This document shows, one piece after another, positions 24,956 to 32,505 of a DNA stretch of 64,000 nt. The stretch covers positions 1 to 64,000 of the forward strand of contig JANNSU010000075.1 of assembly GCA_031394355.1 (NCBI GenBank), written 5' to 3'. The translations under genes and the position numbers were made by a program. The notes below the pieces were generated by a model, which saw nothing but the letters and a program-made list of their open reading frames with translations, ran no database searches and was not told the DNA's origin. This stretch comes from JAEUMY01 sp031394355. GTDB lineage: Bacteria > Pseudomonadota > Gammaproteobacteria > Burkholderiales > Usitatibacteraceae. How positions within the stretch are numbered: position 1 is the first letter of the stretch; the number at the start of each line of letters is the position of its first letter.

Positions 24956-25162
24956 ATGGAAGAAGTCACTCTCCCCATCACTGGCATGACCTGCACCGGT
25001 TGCGTGAAGAGCGTCACCCGGGTCCTTGGCGGCCTGCGCGGCGTGGAAAAGGCTGATGTCAGTCTCGACGAGAAGCATGCCGTCATCACCTTTGACCCGA
25101 AAGAGATCTGCGTCGATGACTTCCGCTTCGTGGTGAAGGCGGCAGGGTTCGAGGCGGGTTGA
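24956..25162 (+). CDS. copZ: Copper chaperone (HMA domain, CopZ-like)
   Basis: The 68-residue protein is a single HMA domain with GMTCTGCVKSVTRVL at the standard position and AAAGGAAA upstream. It lacks a signal peptide, so it is cytoplasmic and probably delivers Cu(I) to CopA, whose gene ends 34 bp upstream. It should be part of the CueR-controlled transcript. Confidence 0.92.
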   Translation: MEEVTLPITGMTCTGCVKSVTRVLGGLRGVEKADVSLDEKHAVITFDPKEICVDDFRFVVKAAGFEAG

Positions 25163-25193
25163 TGGCATCGCGGGACCCGGGGCGAGAGCTGCC

Positions 25194-25868
25194 GTGATCC
25201 CGTGGCTGGTGCCCGACAGCCCCTTCCCCGCTGTCACCAAGGCGCTGAAGCAGCCCAACGGCCTGCTGGCCGCCAGCGGCGAGCTCACGCCCGAGCGTGT
25301 CCTTGATGCCTATTCGCGTGGCATTTTTCCCTGGTACTCGGAAGGCGAGCCGGTACTGTGGTGGAGCCCGGACCCGCGCATGGTGTTGAATCCTGCAGAC
25401 ATGAAGATCTCGCGCTCGCTCTCCAAGACCGTGAAGCGCGGCAAATTCGAGATCCGCTTCGACACCGCGTTCTCGCGCGTGATGCGCGAGTGCGCCGCAC
25501 CACGCGAGGACCAGGGCGGCACCTGGATTGTCGAGGACATCGTGCAGGCCTACACAGCGCTGCACGAACGCGGCTTTGCACACAGCGTGGAAAGCTGGCG
25601 GGATGGCGAGCTGGTCGGCGGGCTGTACGGCGTCTGCCTGCCACGCGTGTTTTTCGGCGAGTCCATGTTCGCCCGCGAAACCGATGCGTCCAAAGTCGCA
25701 TTGGTGGCCTTGGTGGAGAAGTTGCAGGCGGACAACTTCGGGCTGATTGACTGCCAGCAGGAGACGCAGCATCTCGCGTCACTGGGTGCGGGCCCCATCC
25801 CGCGCGCCGAATTCGTGCAAAAGCTCGGGGAGTTGATACACTTTCCGCTCATTCCAACCCGCTGGTGA
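25194..25868 (+). CDS. aat: Leucyl/phenylalanyl-tRNA--protein transferase
   Basis: The 224-residue enzyme attaches Leu or Phe from tRNA to N-terminal Lys or Arg of proteins, marking them for the N-end rule. Family motifs are clear: PDSPFPAVTKAL, GLLAASGELTPERVLDAY, GIFPWYSEGEPVLWWSPDPRMV, AHSVESW and GGLYGV. The length is usual. The start is GTG 25194. It is 12 bp from the bpt gene, the normal betaproteobacterial pairing, and does not belong to the copper regulon except by position. Confidence 0.95.
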   Translation: MIPWLVPDSPFPAVTKALKQPNGLLAASGELTPERVLDAYSRGIFPWYSEGEPVLWWSPDPRMVLNPADMKISRSLSKTVKRGKFEIRFDTAFSRVMRECAAPREDQGGTWIVEDIVQAYTALHERGFAHSVESWRDGELVGGLYGVCLPRVFFGESMFARETDASKVALVALVEKLQADNFGLIDCQQETQHLASLGAGPIPRAEFVQKLGELIHFPLIPTRW

Positions 25869-25880
25869 TCCGCTCCCGAC

Positions 25881-26654
25881 GTGGCACGACTCAACGATCT
25901 CCCCTTCGCGAATCTGCAGTTCTATGCCACGGCGCCGTATCCGTGCAGCTACCTGCCCGGCAAGCTCGCGCGCTCGCAAGTGGCCACACCCAGCTACCTG
26001 ATCGACACGCCAACGTATTCCAACTTGGTCGCAGCCGGTTTCCGCCGCTCGGGCGCCTTCACGTACCGCCCCTACTGTGACCATTGCCGCGCCTGCGTGC
26101 CGGTGCGTGTCGCCGTCGCTGAATTCGAACCGAGCCGAACCCAGCGACGCACGATGAAACGCAACGCCGGCCTGTCCGTGCGGGTGATGGAGCTGAAGTT
26201 CTCTCACGAGCACTACGCTCTCTATCGCCGCTATCAGCAGCAGCGCCACCCCGGTGGCGGCATGGACCACGATTCGCGTGAGCAGTACTCGCACTTCCTG
26301 CTCCAAAGCAATGTGAATACCAAGCTCATCGAGTTCCGCGATCATGGTTTTCTGCGCATGGTGAGCATCGTCGATGAGTTGGCGGACGGGCTATCATCGG
26401 TCTACACGTTCTTCGATCCTGAACGCTTGCAGCAATCGCTGGGTAACTACAACGTCCTCTGGCAGATCAGCGAGGCCAAAAGGCGTGGCATGCCCTTCGT
26501 GTACCTTGGCTACTGGATCGCGGAAAGCCGCAAGATGAACTACAAGGTCGGCTATCAGCCGATTGAGGGGCTGGTGCGGGGGCAGTGGGTGCGGATTGCG
26601 CCACCATTGAATTCCAACAAGCAAGGCAACGCAAACACAGATGAACACGGATGA
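25881..26654 (+). CDS. bpt: Aspartate/glutamate leucyltransferase (Bpt; arginyltransferase family)
   Basis: The 257-residue protein transfers Leu from tRNA to N-terminal Asp or Glu of target proteins. The N-terminal region with PCSYLPGKLARSQVA and the cysteine motif YCDHCRACVPVRV is typical. The C-terminal GNAT-like half includes FFDPE and YLGYWIAESRKMNYK. The start is GTG. The last residues (NANTDEHG) and the stop are encoded by the left arm of an ACACAGATGAACAC inverted repeat, so the original C-terminus has probably been replaced. Confidence 0.93.
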   Translation: MARLNDLPFANLQFYATAPYPCSYLPGKLARSQVATPSYLIDTPTYSNLVAAGFRRSGAFTYRPYCDHCRACVPVRVAVAEFEPSRTQRRTMKRNAGLSVRVMELKFSHEHYALYRRYQQQRHPGGGMDHDSREQYSHFLLQSNVNTKLIEFRDHGFLRMVSIVDELADGLSSVYTFFDPERLQQSLGNYNVLWQISEAKRRGMPFVYLGYWIAESRKMNYKVGYQPIEGLVRGQWVRIAPPLNSNKQGNANTDEHG

Positions 26655-26724
26655 ACACGGATCAGACGCTCATTACCGATTGCACCGGTATCATCTGCGT
26701 TCATCTGTGTTCATCTGTGTTTGC
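26631..26724. repeat. Long inverted repeat, ACACAGATGAACAC family, copy A
   Basis: The left arm (26631-26663) GCAAACACAGATGAACAC... pairs with the right arm (26691-26724) ...GTTCATCTGTGTTTGC. It overlaps the end of bpt and stops 6 bp before pyrD. The RNA would form a hairpin with a stem of about 30 bp. Confidence 0.9.
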
Positions 26725-26730
26725 AGTTAA

Positions 26731-27741
26731 ATGCTCTACCCCATAGCCCGCTCCGCACTCTTCGCGCTCGATCCTGAAAAGGCTCACGACCTCGCCCTCA
26801 ACTCGCTCAGGCGGCTGGAGCGTTTCGGCTTGGCAGGATTGTTGGGCTGCAAGGTGTCGGCACCCCGCGAGCTGCTTGGCCTCAAGTTCGACAACGCCGT
26901 GGGCCTGGCCGCCGGGCTGGACAAGAACGGTGAATACATCGACGCCATGGCGGCGCTGGGTTTCGGCTTCATCGAGGTCGGCACCGTAACCCCGCGCGCG
27001 CAACCGGGCAATCCGAAGCCGCGCATGTTCCGTCTGGTGGAACACGATGCGCTGATCAATCGGTTGGGATTCAACAACGGCGGACTGGATGCCTTCATCG
27101 CCAATGTACAGCGGGCGAAGTACAAGGGGGTTCTGGGCCTGAATATTGGCAAGAACTTCGATACGCCCATCGAACGCGCGACAGATGACTATCTCATCTG
27201 CCTCCGTGGCGTGTATTCGCATGCGAGCTACGTGACAGTCAACATCTCATCGCCCAACACCAAGGGCCTGCGTGACCTGCAGGCGGCAGCGCAACTGGAT
27301 CAGTTGCTGTCTGCGTTGAAGGACGAGCGCGTGAAGCTCGCGAAGAAGCACAAGAAGCAGGTGCCGCTCCTGCTCAAGATCGCACCGGACCTGGATGCAG
27401 TCGCCATCAAGGACATCGCGCAATTGTTGCTCGATCACGGCATTGACGGCGTTGTCGCCACCAACACGACCATCATGCGCCAGGCGGTGGAGGGGCATCC
27501 ACTGGCGAAAGAGGCCGGCGGGCTGTCAGGCCGTCCAGTATTCTCGCCGTCCACTGAGGTGCTGCGCCAACTGAACAAGGCGCTGAAGGGCAATCTGCCG
27601 ATCATCGGTGTGGGTGGCATCCTGTCTGGCGACGACGCGAAGAAGAAAATCGCCGCTGGGGCCTCGCTGGTGCAGATCTACACAGGCTTCATTTACAAAG
27701 GACCGGATCTCATCAAGGAATGCGCCGAGGCGTTGCGGTAG
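26731..27741 (+). CDS. pyrD: Dihydroorotate dehydrogenase (quinone), class 2
   Basis: The 336-residue enzyme oxidises dihydroorotate to orotate in pyrimidine synthesis and passes electrons to quinone. The N-terminal membrane-associating helix pair (residues about 1-40) marks class 2. Flavin and substrate motifs are visible: AAGLDKNGEY, NRLGFNNGG, NISSPNTKGLRDLQ, LLKIAPDL, NTT and GVGGILSGDDA. The catalytic Ser lies in the ISSPNT loop. The start lies 6 bp after a long inverted repeat, so its ribosome site is the repeat's end plus AGTTAA, which looks weak. Confidence 0.96.
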   Translation: MLYPIARSALFALDPEKAHDLALNSLRRLERFGLAGLLGCKVSAPRELLGLKFDNAVGLAAGLDKNGEYIDAMAALGFGFIEVGTVTPRAQPGNPKPRMFRLVEHDALINRLGFNNGGLDAFIANVQRAKYKGVLGLNIGKNFDTPIERATDDYLICLRGVYSHASYVTVNISSPNTKGLRDLQAAAQLDQLLSALKDERVKLAKKHKKQVPLLLKIAPDLDAVAIKDIAQLLLDHGIDGVVATNTTIMRQAVEGHPLAKEAGGLSGRPVFSPSTEVLRQLNKALKGNLPIIGVGGILSGDDAKKKIAAGASLVQIYTGFIYKGPDLIKECAEALR

Positions 27742-27768
27742 CGTTGGTCCTCGAATGAAAGGCCCCAT

Positions 27769-27905
27769 GCAAACACAGATGAACACGGATGAACACAGAT
27801 AGACCTTTGAGATTGCTTCAGCACGTCGCACTTGACTTCAAGGAATCCGAATTACTCGGTCAACCGTGTTCATCCTGCCTTTATCTGTGTTCATCTGTGT
27901 TTCGC
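27769..27905. repeat. Long inverted repeat, ACACAGATGAACAC family, copy B
   Basis: The left arm at 27769-27800 and the right arm at 27863-27905 surround a 62-bp spacer. It fills the 183-bp gap between pyrD and ald and ends 19 bp before ald. Confidence 0.9.
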
Positions 27906-27924
27906 CTTTGACCTTTGCCGACAC

Positions 27925-28989
27925 ATGATCATCGGCATCCCTAAAGAGATCAAGGACGGCGAGCGACGCGTCGGGCTGACGCCAGCAGGTGTGCGCCAAC
28001 TCGTAGCGGCCGGGCATGCAGTGAATGTGCAGGCAGGCGCAGGTGAAGGGTGCGGCTTCGCCGATGGCGAATATTCGCAATGCGGCGCGGAGATGGTCAC
28101 CTCGGCACGCGCTGCCTTCGATGCCGACCTCGTCGTGAAGGTGAAGGAAATCCAGCACAACGAGTGGCGCGAGTTGAAACCGGATTCCGCGCTGTTCTGC
28201 TTCCAGCATCTGCAATCCGATGGCGCCATGGCGCGTGAACTGCTTGCGAAGCGAATCACGGCGATTGCCTATGAGACCGTGGAGGACGCAGCAGGCGGCC
28301 TCCCCTTGCTGGCACCCATGTCTGCCATCGCGGGGGAACTGGCCATCACGATTGGTGCGCACCACCTCATGGCGCCCAACGGTGGCAGCGGCGTCCTGCT
28401 GCGAGATGCCACCGTGCTCGTCGTGGGCATGGGCGTGGTGGGCAAAGCCGCACTACGAGCCGCGCAGGCGCTGGGCGCGAAGGTACTGTGCTTCGGAAGA
28501 CTGGCGCGCGAAGGCGTGCTGCCCGCAACTGATCTCGGCGCGCATCTTGCCCACGCCGATCTGGTCGTGGGCGCTGCGAATATTCGCGGTAAGCGTTCCC
28601 CGAAGCTGATGACCCGTCACGATGTGAAACGCATGCGCGTAGGCTCCGTGATCGTCGATGTCTGCATAGACGGCGGCGGCATCGCCGACACGTCCAACCC
28701 CACCACTCATGCCGACCCCATCTTCATCGACGAGGGCGTCATCCACTACTGTGTGCCCAACATGCCGGCCGCCGTGCCCCGCTCTGCCACCCAGGCGCTT
28801 TGCGCGGCAACACTGCCGCATGTGCTCGCTCTCGCCAACCTTGGCATCTGGCGCGCGCTGAGTACAGATGACGAGCTGGCGGCAGGGCTGCACATGGCTG
28901 GCGGTCAGCTTACGCATGAAGGCGTGGCCAACGCGCTGAATCTGTCGTACGCACCAGCCGACGCTTTGCTGCATGGCTGCGGCATATGA
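27925..28989 (+). CDS. ald: Alanine dehydrogenase
   Basis: The 354-residue enzyme interconverts L-alanine and pyruvate with NAD. The N-terminal MIIGIPKEIKDGERRVGLTPAGV, the conserved HLQSDG-like segment and the nucleotide-binding VLVVGMGVVGKAALRAA support the call. The usual length is about 370; this one is slightly short at the C-terminus. Two palindrome copies lie in it: 28067 (Gly-Glu-Tyr-Ser-Gln, at a surface loop after GEGCGFADG) and 28576 (Ala-Asn-Ile-Arg in the NAD domain after LVVGA). At these sites relatives usually have sequences such as AGIGSGF.DYxxAGA and LVIGAVLxPG, so the copies replaced family residues. Confidence 0.9.
   Translation: MIIGIPKEIKDGERRVGLTPAGVRQLVAAGHAVNVQAGAGEGCGFADGEYSQCGAEMVTSARAAFDADLVVKVKEIQHNEWRELKPDSALFCFQHLQSDGAMARELLAKRITAIAYETVEDAAGGLPLLAPMSAIAGELAITIGAHHLMAPNGGSGVLLRDATVLVVGMGVVGKAALRAAQALGAKVLCFGRLAREGVLPATDLGAHLAHADLVVGAANIRGKRSPKLMTRHDVKRMRVGSVIVDVCIDGGGIADTSNPTTHADPIFIDEGVIHYCVPNMPAAVPRSATQALCAATLPHVLALANLGIWRALSTDDELAAGLHMAGGQLTHEGVANALNLSYAPADALLHGCGI
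28067..28078. repeat. Iterated palindrome, copy 11
   Basis: Exact copy in ald, read as Glu-Tyr-Ser-Gln. Confidence 0.95.
28576..28587. repeat. Iterated palindrome, copy 12
   Basis: Exact copy in ald, read as Ala-Asn-Ile-Arg. Confidence 0.95.
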
Positions 28990-28999
28990 TGGTGGCAGC

Positions 29000-29554
29000 A
29001 TGAACGCAGCCACCAGTCTGTCAGACCGCATCGACGCGCTGCTGCCGCAGACGCAATGCACCAAGTGCGGCTATCAAGGCTGCAAGCCGTACGCAGACGC
29101 CATCGTTGCAGGCGAAGCGGATATCGACCAGTGCCCGCCAGGCGGCGACGAAGGCATCGTGAAACTGGCCGCGCTGCTGGGCCGTGCGCCCAAACAGCTC
29201 AATCCAGAGTTCGGCGAATACCGTCCGCCAGCGGTGGCGGTGATAGACGAAGCCGCCTGCATCGGTTGCGCGCGCTGCCTGCCGCCTTGCCCCACTGACG
29301 CCATCATTGGCGCGAACAAGTGGATGCACAGCGTCGTGGCCTCGCTCTGCACGGGCTGCGAGCTGTGCATTCCGGTCTGTCCTGTGGATTGCATCCGGAT
29401 GGAACCGGTGAGTGCACTACCGGCTGCTGCCGTATCCCAGCAACGCTTCACCGCCCATCAACTCAGACTCGCTCGCGACTCAAGTGAGCGAGAGGCGCGA
29501 CTCGCGGCAGCGGAAGCCGAGGCGCTGACGCACCTCGGCAGAAACACGTCTTAA
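29000..29554 (+). CDS. rsxB: RnfB/RsxB-like ferredoxin
   Basis: The 184-residue iron-sulfur protein has an N-terminal Fe-S domain (CTKCGYQGCKPYADAI ... CPPGG) and two [4Fe-4S] ferredoxin motifs (CIGCARCLPPCPTDAI; CTGCELCIPVCPVDCI). The hydrophobic N-terminal anchor of complete RnfB is absent, as in the stand-alone version common in betaproteobacteria near nth. It should transfer electrons in the cytoplasm. The ATG at 29000 lies 10 bp after ald. Its stop overlaps the stop of the convergent propeller gene by two bases. Confidence 0.9.
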   Translation: MNAATSLSDRIDALLPQTQCTKCGYQGCKPYADAIVAGEADIDQCPPGGDEGIVKLAALLGRAPKQLNPEFGEYRPPAVAVIDEAACIGCARCLPPCPTDAIIGANKWMHSVVASLCTGCELCIPVCPVDCIRMEPVSALPAAAVSQQRFTAHQLRLARDSSEREARLAAAEAEALTHLGRNTS

Positions 29555-30759
29555 CGCTGCAATGCAGCACGTCGACGCATCATCAGCATAACAAGGGCAA
29601 GCATCGCCAGGGTTGGCAACATGGGATCCATTGGCCCGCCGGAACCGGAGATGGTGCCGCAGCCCCCACCTCCACCCGAGCTGCCACTGTCGGCTTGCTG
29701 CGTGGGCAGTGCACCTGTCACGGCCAAGCTGGACGCCCTTGGCGCCGAGCCGATGCTGAATTCCTTGATGATGGCACCGGTATTCAGGTTCACGGAAGTT
29801 GCCAAGCCCGTATCCTGTCCGAAAAGTATGGCCACTTGCTGGGCTGAGTCCACGACCACGCTGGAGGGCGCATTCTAATAAACGAATCCGGCAGCGATTG
29901 CGCCGGTGCTCGTGTCAACAGCATGCAGTCGCTTGCTGTCGCTGGCTGTCGCATAGAGTCGGGAACCATCCGTCGATAGCGCAATGCCTGTCACCCTCGA
30001 GAACCCGAAATCGGCACCGGCCAATGCCCAGCGGGCGACCACCGTGTGCATCGTTGTATCGACCACCACTATGTTGAAACCGTCGATGAAGTAGGCCCGG
30101 TTGCCGTTTGGGCTGAAAAGAATGGTCTCATTGCCTACGGCATCAATCAGCATCTCGGCAACAACCCGATTCTGCTGAAGGTCGACGACAGCGACGGTGC
30201 GGGGCGTGGTGGGAGAAACATCGCGCTGACCTTGCACAACATAGGCGAAGTTGCCGGTCGGACTCATTCCGATTGCCGAAGGATTGATGAGCGGAATCTG
30301 GGCAAGGGGAAGATTGCTTGCGAGATCGATCACCGACAGGGATTGACCAACCGAATTCGTCACATAAAGTCTGCTGCCGTTTGGATGAACGGCAGCGCCG
30401 AAGGGAAGGCCATCGGTCGCCATGGGTCGAAAGGTGGCGGTCACTACGCCGGATTGAATGTCGACAACAGAAACCGTGTGACTGCTCAGGCTGGTCACAT
30501 AGAGCTGCCGGCCGGAAGGCGAAATTGCAAGCGCCGCCGCGCCCACGTTGATTTCCCGGACCACTGAGTTGGTGGCAACATCCACTATCGCAACCTTACC
30601 GGTTCCGCCACCCAGCCTGACATAGGCGAATGGCGCAGCCATTGCGGGCACTGTCAGCACGGCTGACATCGCAAGCATTCCGGACAGAAAAAAGCGCAGG
30701 TATGGGAAACCGACACAGCCGCCCAGGACGGAACGGCAATACTGCAAGGATTTGAACAT
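29551..30759 (-). pseudogene. YncE-like beta-propeller protein with C-terminal sorting tail, interrupted by an in-frame TAG
   Basis: From ATG 30759 (AGGAG upstream) the frame runs 294 codons to TAG at 29875-29877, then continues in the same frame for 107 codons to 29551. The first part has a signal peptide and repeated blades of a 40-residue beta-propeller (VATNSVVREINVG; DIQSGVVTATF; DLASNLPLAQIPL; DLQQNRVVAEML). The part after the TAG completes the propeller and ends with GGGGCGTISGSGG then DPMLPTLAMLALVMLMM and RRR. This is a tripartite sorting tail of the GlyGly/JDVT-CTERM kind. It is either a pseudogene, a sequencing error or a readthrough gene. Confidence 0.85.
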
Positions 30760-30882
30760 GGACTGCTCCTGGAATTGCCTTACTACTCCCTTGCAGTTTG
30801 AGTCTCTTTTTTGTCTGCGGCCAAATAATATCAACTTCGCGCGACAACTGGCAACTCTCTTGTTTTGCTTACACTAACTGTC

Positions 30883-31521
30883 ATGAAACCCGCCCAACGC
30901 ATCGAATTCTTCCGCCGCCTTCAGGCTGAAAACCCTGAACCGAAATCCGATCTCCAATACGCGACACCATTTGAACTGCTGGTCGCCGTGGTGCTGTCTG
31001 CCCAGGCCACGGACAAGAGCGTCAATATCGCCACGGCAAAGCTCTATCCGAAAGCCAACACGCCGCAGGCGATCCTGAAACTGGGCGAGGAAAAGCTCAC
31101 CGAGTACATCAAGACCATCGGCCTTTTTCGCACCAAGGCAAAGAACGTCATCGCACTGTGCCGCATGCTGATCGACAAGCACAACGGCGACGTGCCGCGC
31201 ACCCGCGAAGCGCTGGAGGAATTGCCCGGTGTCGGCCGGAAGACCGCCAACGTGGTGCTGAACGTGGCGTTTGGCGAACCGACCATGGCGGTGGACACGC
31301 ACATCTTCCGCGTCGGCAACCGCACCGGGCTGGCACCGGGCAAGGACGTGCTGGCGGTCGAGATGAAGCTGCTGAAGCGCGTACCGGACGAATTCCGCTT
31401 GCATGCGCATCACTGGCTGATCCTGCACGGCCGCTACGTGTGCGTGGCAAGAAAGCCACGTTGCGGCGCATGCATGGTCAACGATCTTTGCGGGTTCAAG
31501 GAGAAGTCCGAGGCCGCGTGA
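30883..31521 (+). CDS. nth: Endonuclease III
   Basis: The 212-residue enzyme removes oxidised pyrimidines from DNA and cleaves the backbone. The helix-hairpin-helix with the catalytic Lys is LPGVGRKTANVVLNVAFG, and the catalytic Asp is in VDTHIFRV. The C-terminal [4Fe-4S] ligands follow C-x6-C-x2-C-x5-C (CVARKPRCGACMVNDLC). The ATG at 30883 gives the family's usual N-terminus. It is divergent from the propeller gene, with 123 bp between them. Confidence 0.97.
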   Translation: MKPAQRIEFFRRLQAENPEPKSDLQYATPFELLVAVVLSAQATDKSVNIATAKLYPKANTPQAILKLGEEKLTEYIKTIGLFRTKAKNVIALCRMLIDKHNGDVPRTREALEELPGVGRKTANVVLNVAFGEPTMAVDTHIFRVGNRTGLAPGKDVLAVEMKLLKRVPDEFRLHAHHWLILHGRYVCVARKPRCGACMVNDLCGFKEKSEAA

Positions 31522-31997
31522 CAAAAACACAACACTGCGAATATTCGCCCTGCCTGAGTCGTGGGACGATACAGAGAACAGGCCAGTTCCATACCAATCT
31601 GCTGCAAATTGCTGCACTGCAAGATTGCGCTTTGACTGCGCCTGACTAGAATGCGTGCATCCCCGGACTGCAATGGGGATCCCAATACGAGGAGGAGAAG
31701 ATTCGGGGCGGTGCGCTGAGCGTACTGCCCCAATTTTTTGGGGCTCGTGGTGGACACGTCGAGTCGCTCCGAAATCTGCAATTTCCGATTGCAATCCACA
31801 GCGGGCGCGACCTAAAATAAAAACTGGTTTTGCAAAGATCGGCGCATCGCCACTGGCCGCTGGCGTTCTTGCCAAATCAGACCGGCATTGCATGCCGGAC
31901 GTCGGATGAACATATTGCTCCCGCTTTTTTTGCCCTCGCCGGTGATGCCTTCAGCCGGTCATGACGTCCTCACCCCACCTCTTTGAGGAGACGCATC
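31522..31997 (+). other. 476-bp leader/intergenic region before the aldehyde oxidoreductase operon
   Basis: No convincing gene is present. It holds palindrome copy 13 just after nth, a CCCCAA-TTTT-TTGGGG hairpin (31728-31743) that could end the nth transcript, a strong CCGGCAT-TGC-ATGCCGG hairpin (31882-31898) and a T-run at 31924-31931. CCTC-TTT-GAGG (31978-31988) overlaps the GAGGAG ribosome site of the next gene, so that site could be masked. The layout suits a regulated leader. I see no recognisable molybdenum/tungsten-cofactor riboswitch. Confidence 0.5.
31537..31548. repeat. Iterated palindrome, copy 13
   Basis: Exact copy 15 bp after the nth stop codon. Confidence 0.95.
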
Positions 31998-32495
31998 GTG
32001 CAGAAGTCGCTCCACATCGACCCGGCCAAGTGCACGGGTTGCCTGCAGTGTGAAATGGCCTGTTCGTACGAAAATTACCAGGTCTTCAATCCCGCCAAGT
32101 CCCGCATCAAGGTGTTCGAATTCCACGACACCGGCAAGAAGGTTCCCTACACCTGCACCCAGTGCGATGAAGCCTGGTGCCTCCATGCCTGCCCCGTCGA
32201 AGCCATCACGGTCGACAAGTCCACGGGCGCCAAGATTGTTCTCGACGACGTCTGCGTGGGGTGCAAGGTCTGCACCATCGCGTGCCCATTCGGCACGGTG
32301 AACTACGTGCAGTCCACCGGCAAGGTGCAGAAATGCGATCTGTGCGGCGGCAAGCCGGCCTGCTCGGAAGCCTGCCCCACCGGCGCCATCACCTATATCG
32401 ACGCCGACTGGACCGGGCTGGACCGCATGAAGCAATGGGCGGACAAGCTGAGCAATAACCAAAACTCGCAACCGGCCGCCGGCCAAGCGGACTAA
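31998..32495 (+). CDS. Four-cluster ferredoxin-like subunit of aldehyde oxidoreductase (AorA-like)
   Basis: The 165-residue subunit starts at GTG 31998, supported by GAGGAG 8 bp upstream. Sixteen cysteines in four motifs (CTGCLQCEMAC; CTQCDEAWCLHACP; CVGCKVCTIACP; CDLCGGKPACSEACP) would bind four [4Fe-4S] clusters. It should carry electrons between the tungsten subunit and the FAD subunit encoded downstream. The arrangement matches the three-subunit aldehyde oxidoreductases known from Aromatoleum (AorABC). It is followed by the catalytic gene after 10 bp. Confidence 0.9.
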   Translation: MQKSLHIDPAKCTGCLQCEMACSYENYQVFNPAKSRIKVFEFHDTGKKVPYTCTQCDEAWCLHACPVEAITVDKSTGAKIVLDDVCVGCKVCTIACPFGTVNYVQSTGKVQKCDLCGGKPACSEACPTGAITYIDADWTGLDRMKQWADKLSNNQNSQPAAGQAD

Positions 32496-32505
32496 GGAGA
32501 CGACC

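Noticed and set aside
26631..27905. Repeated ACACAGATGAACAC arms considered as a CRISPR array
   Set aside because: Units are inverted pairs between genes, not regularly spaced direct repeats with unique spacers, and no cas gene is present.
31655..31909. 84-codon frame before the aldehyde oxidoreductase operon
   Set aside because: No ribosome site, random-looking composition, and it overlaps hairpins of a probable leader.
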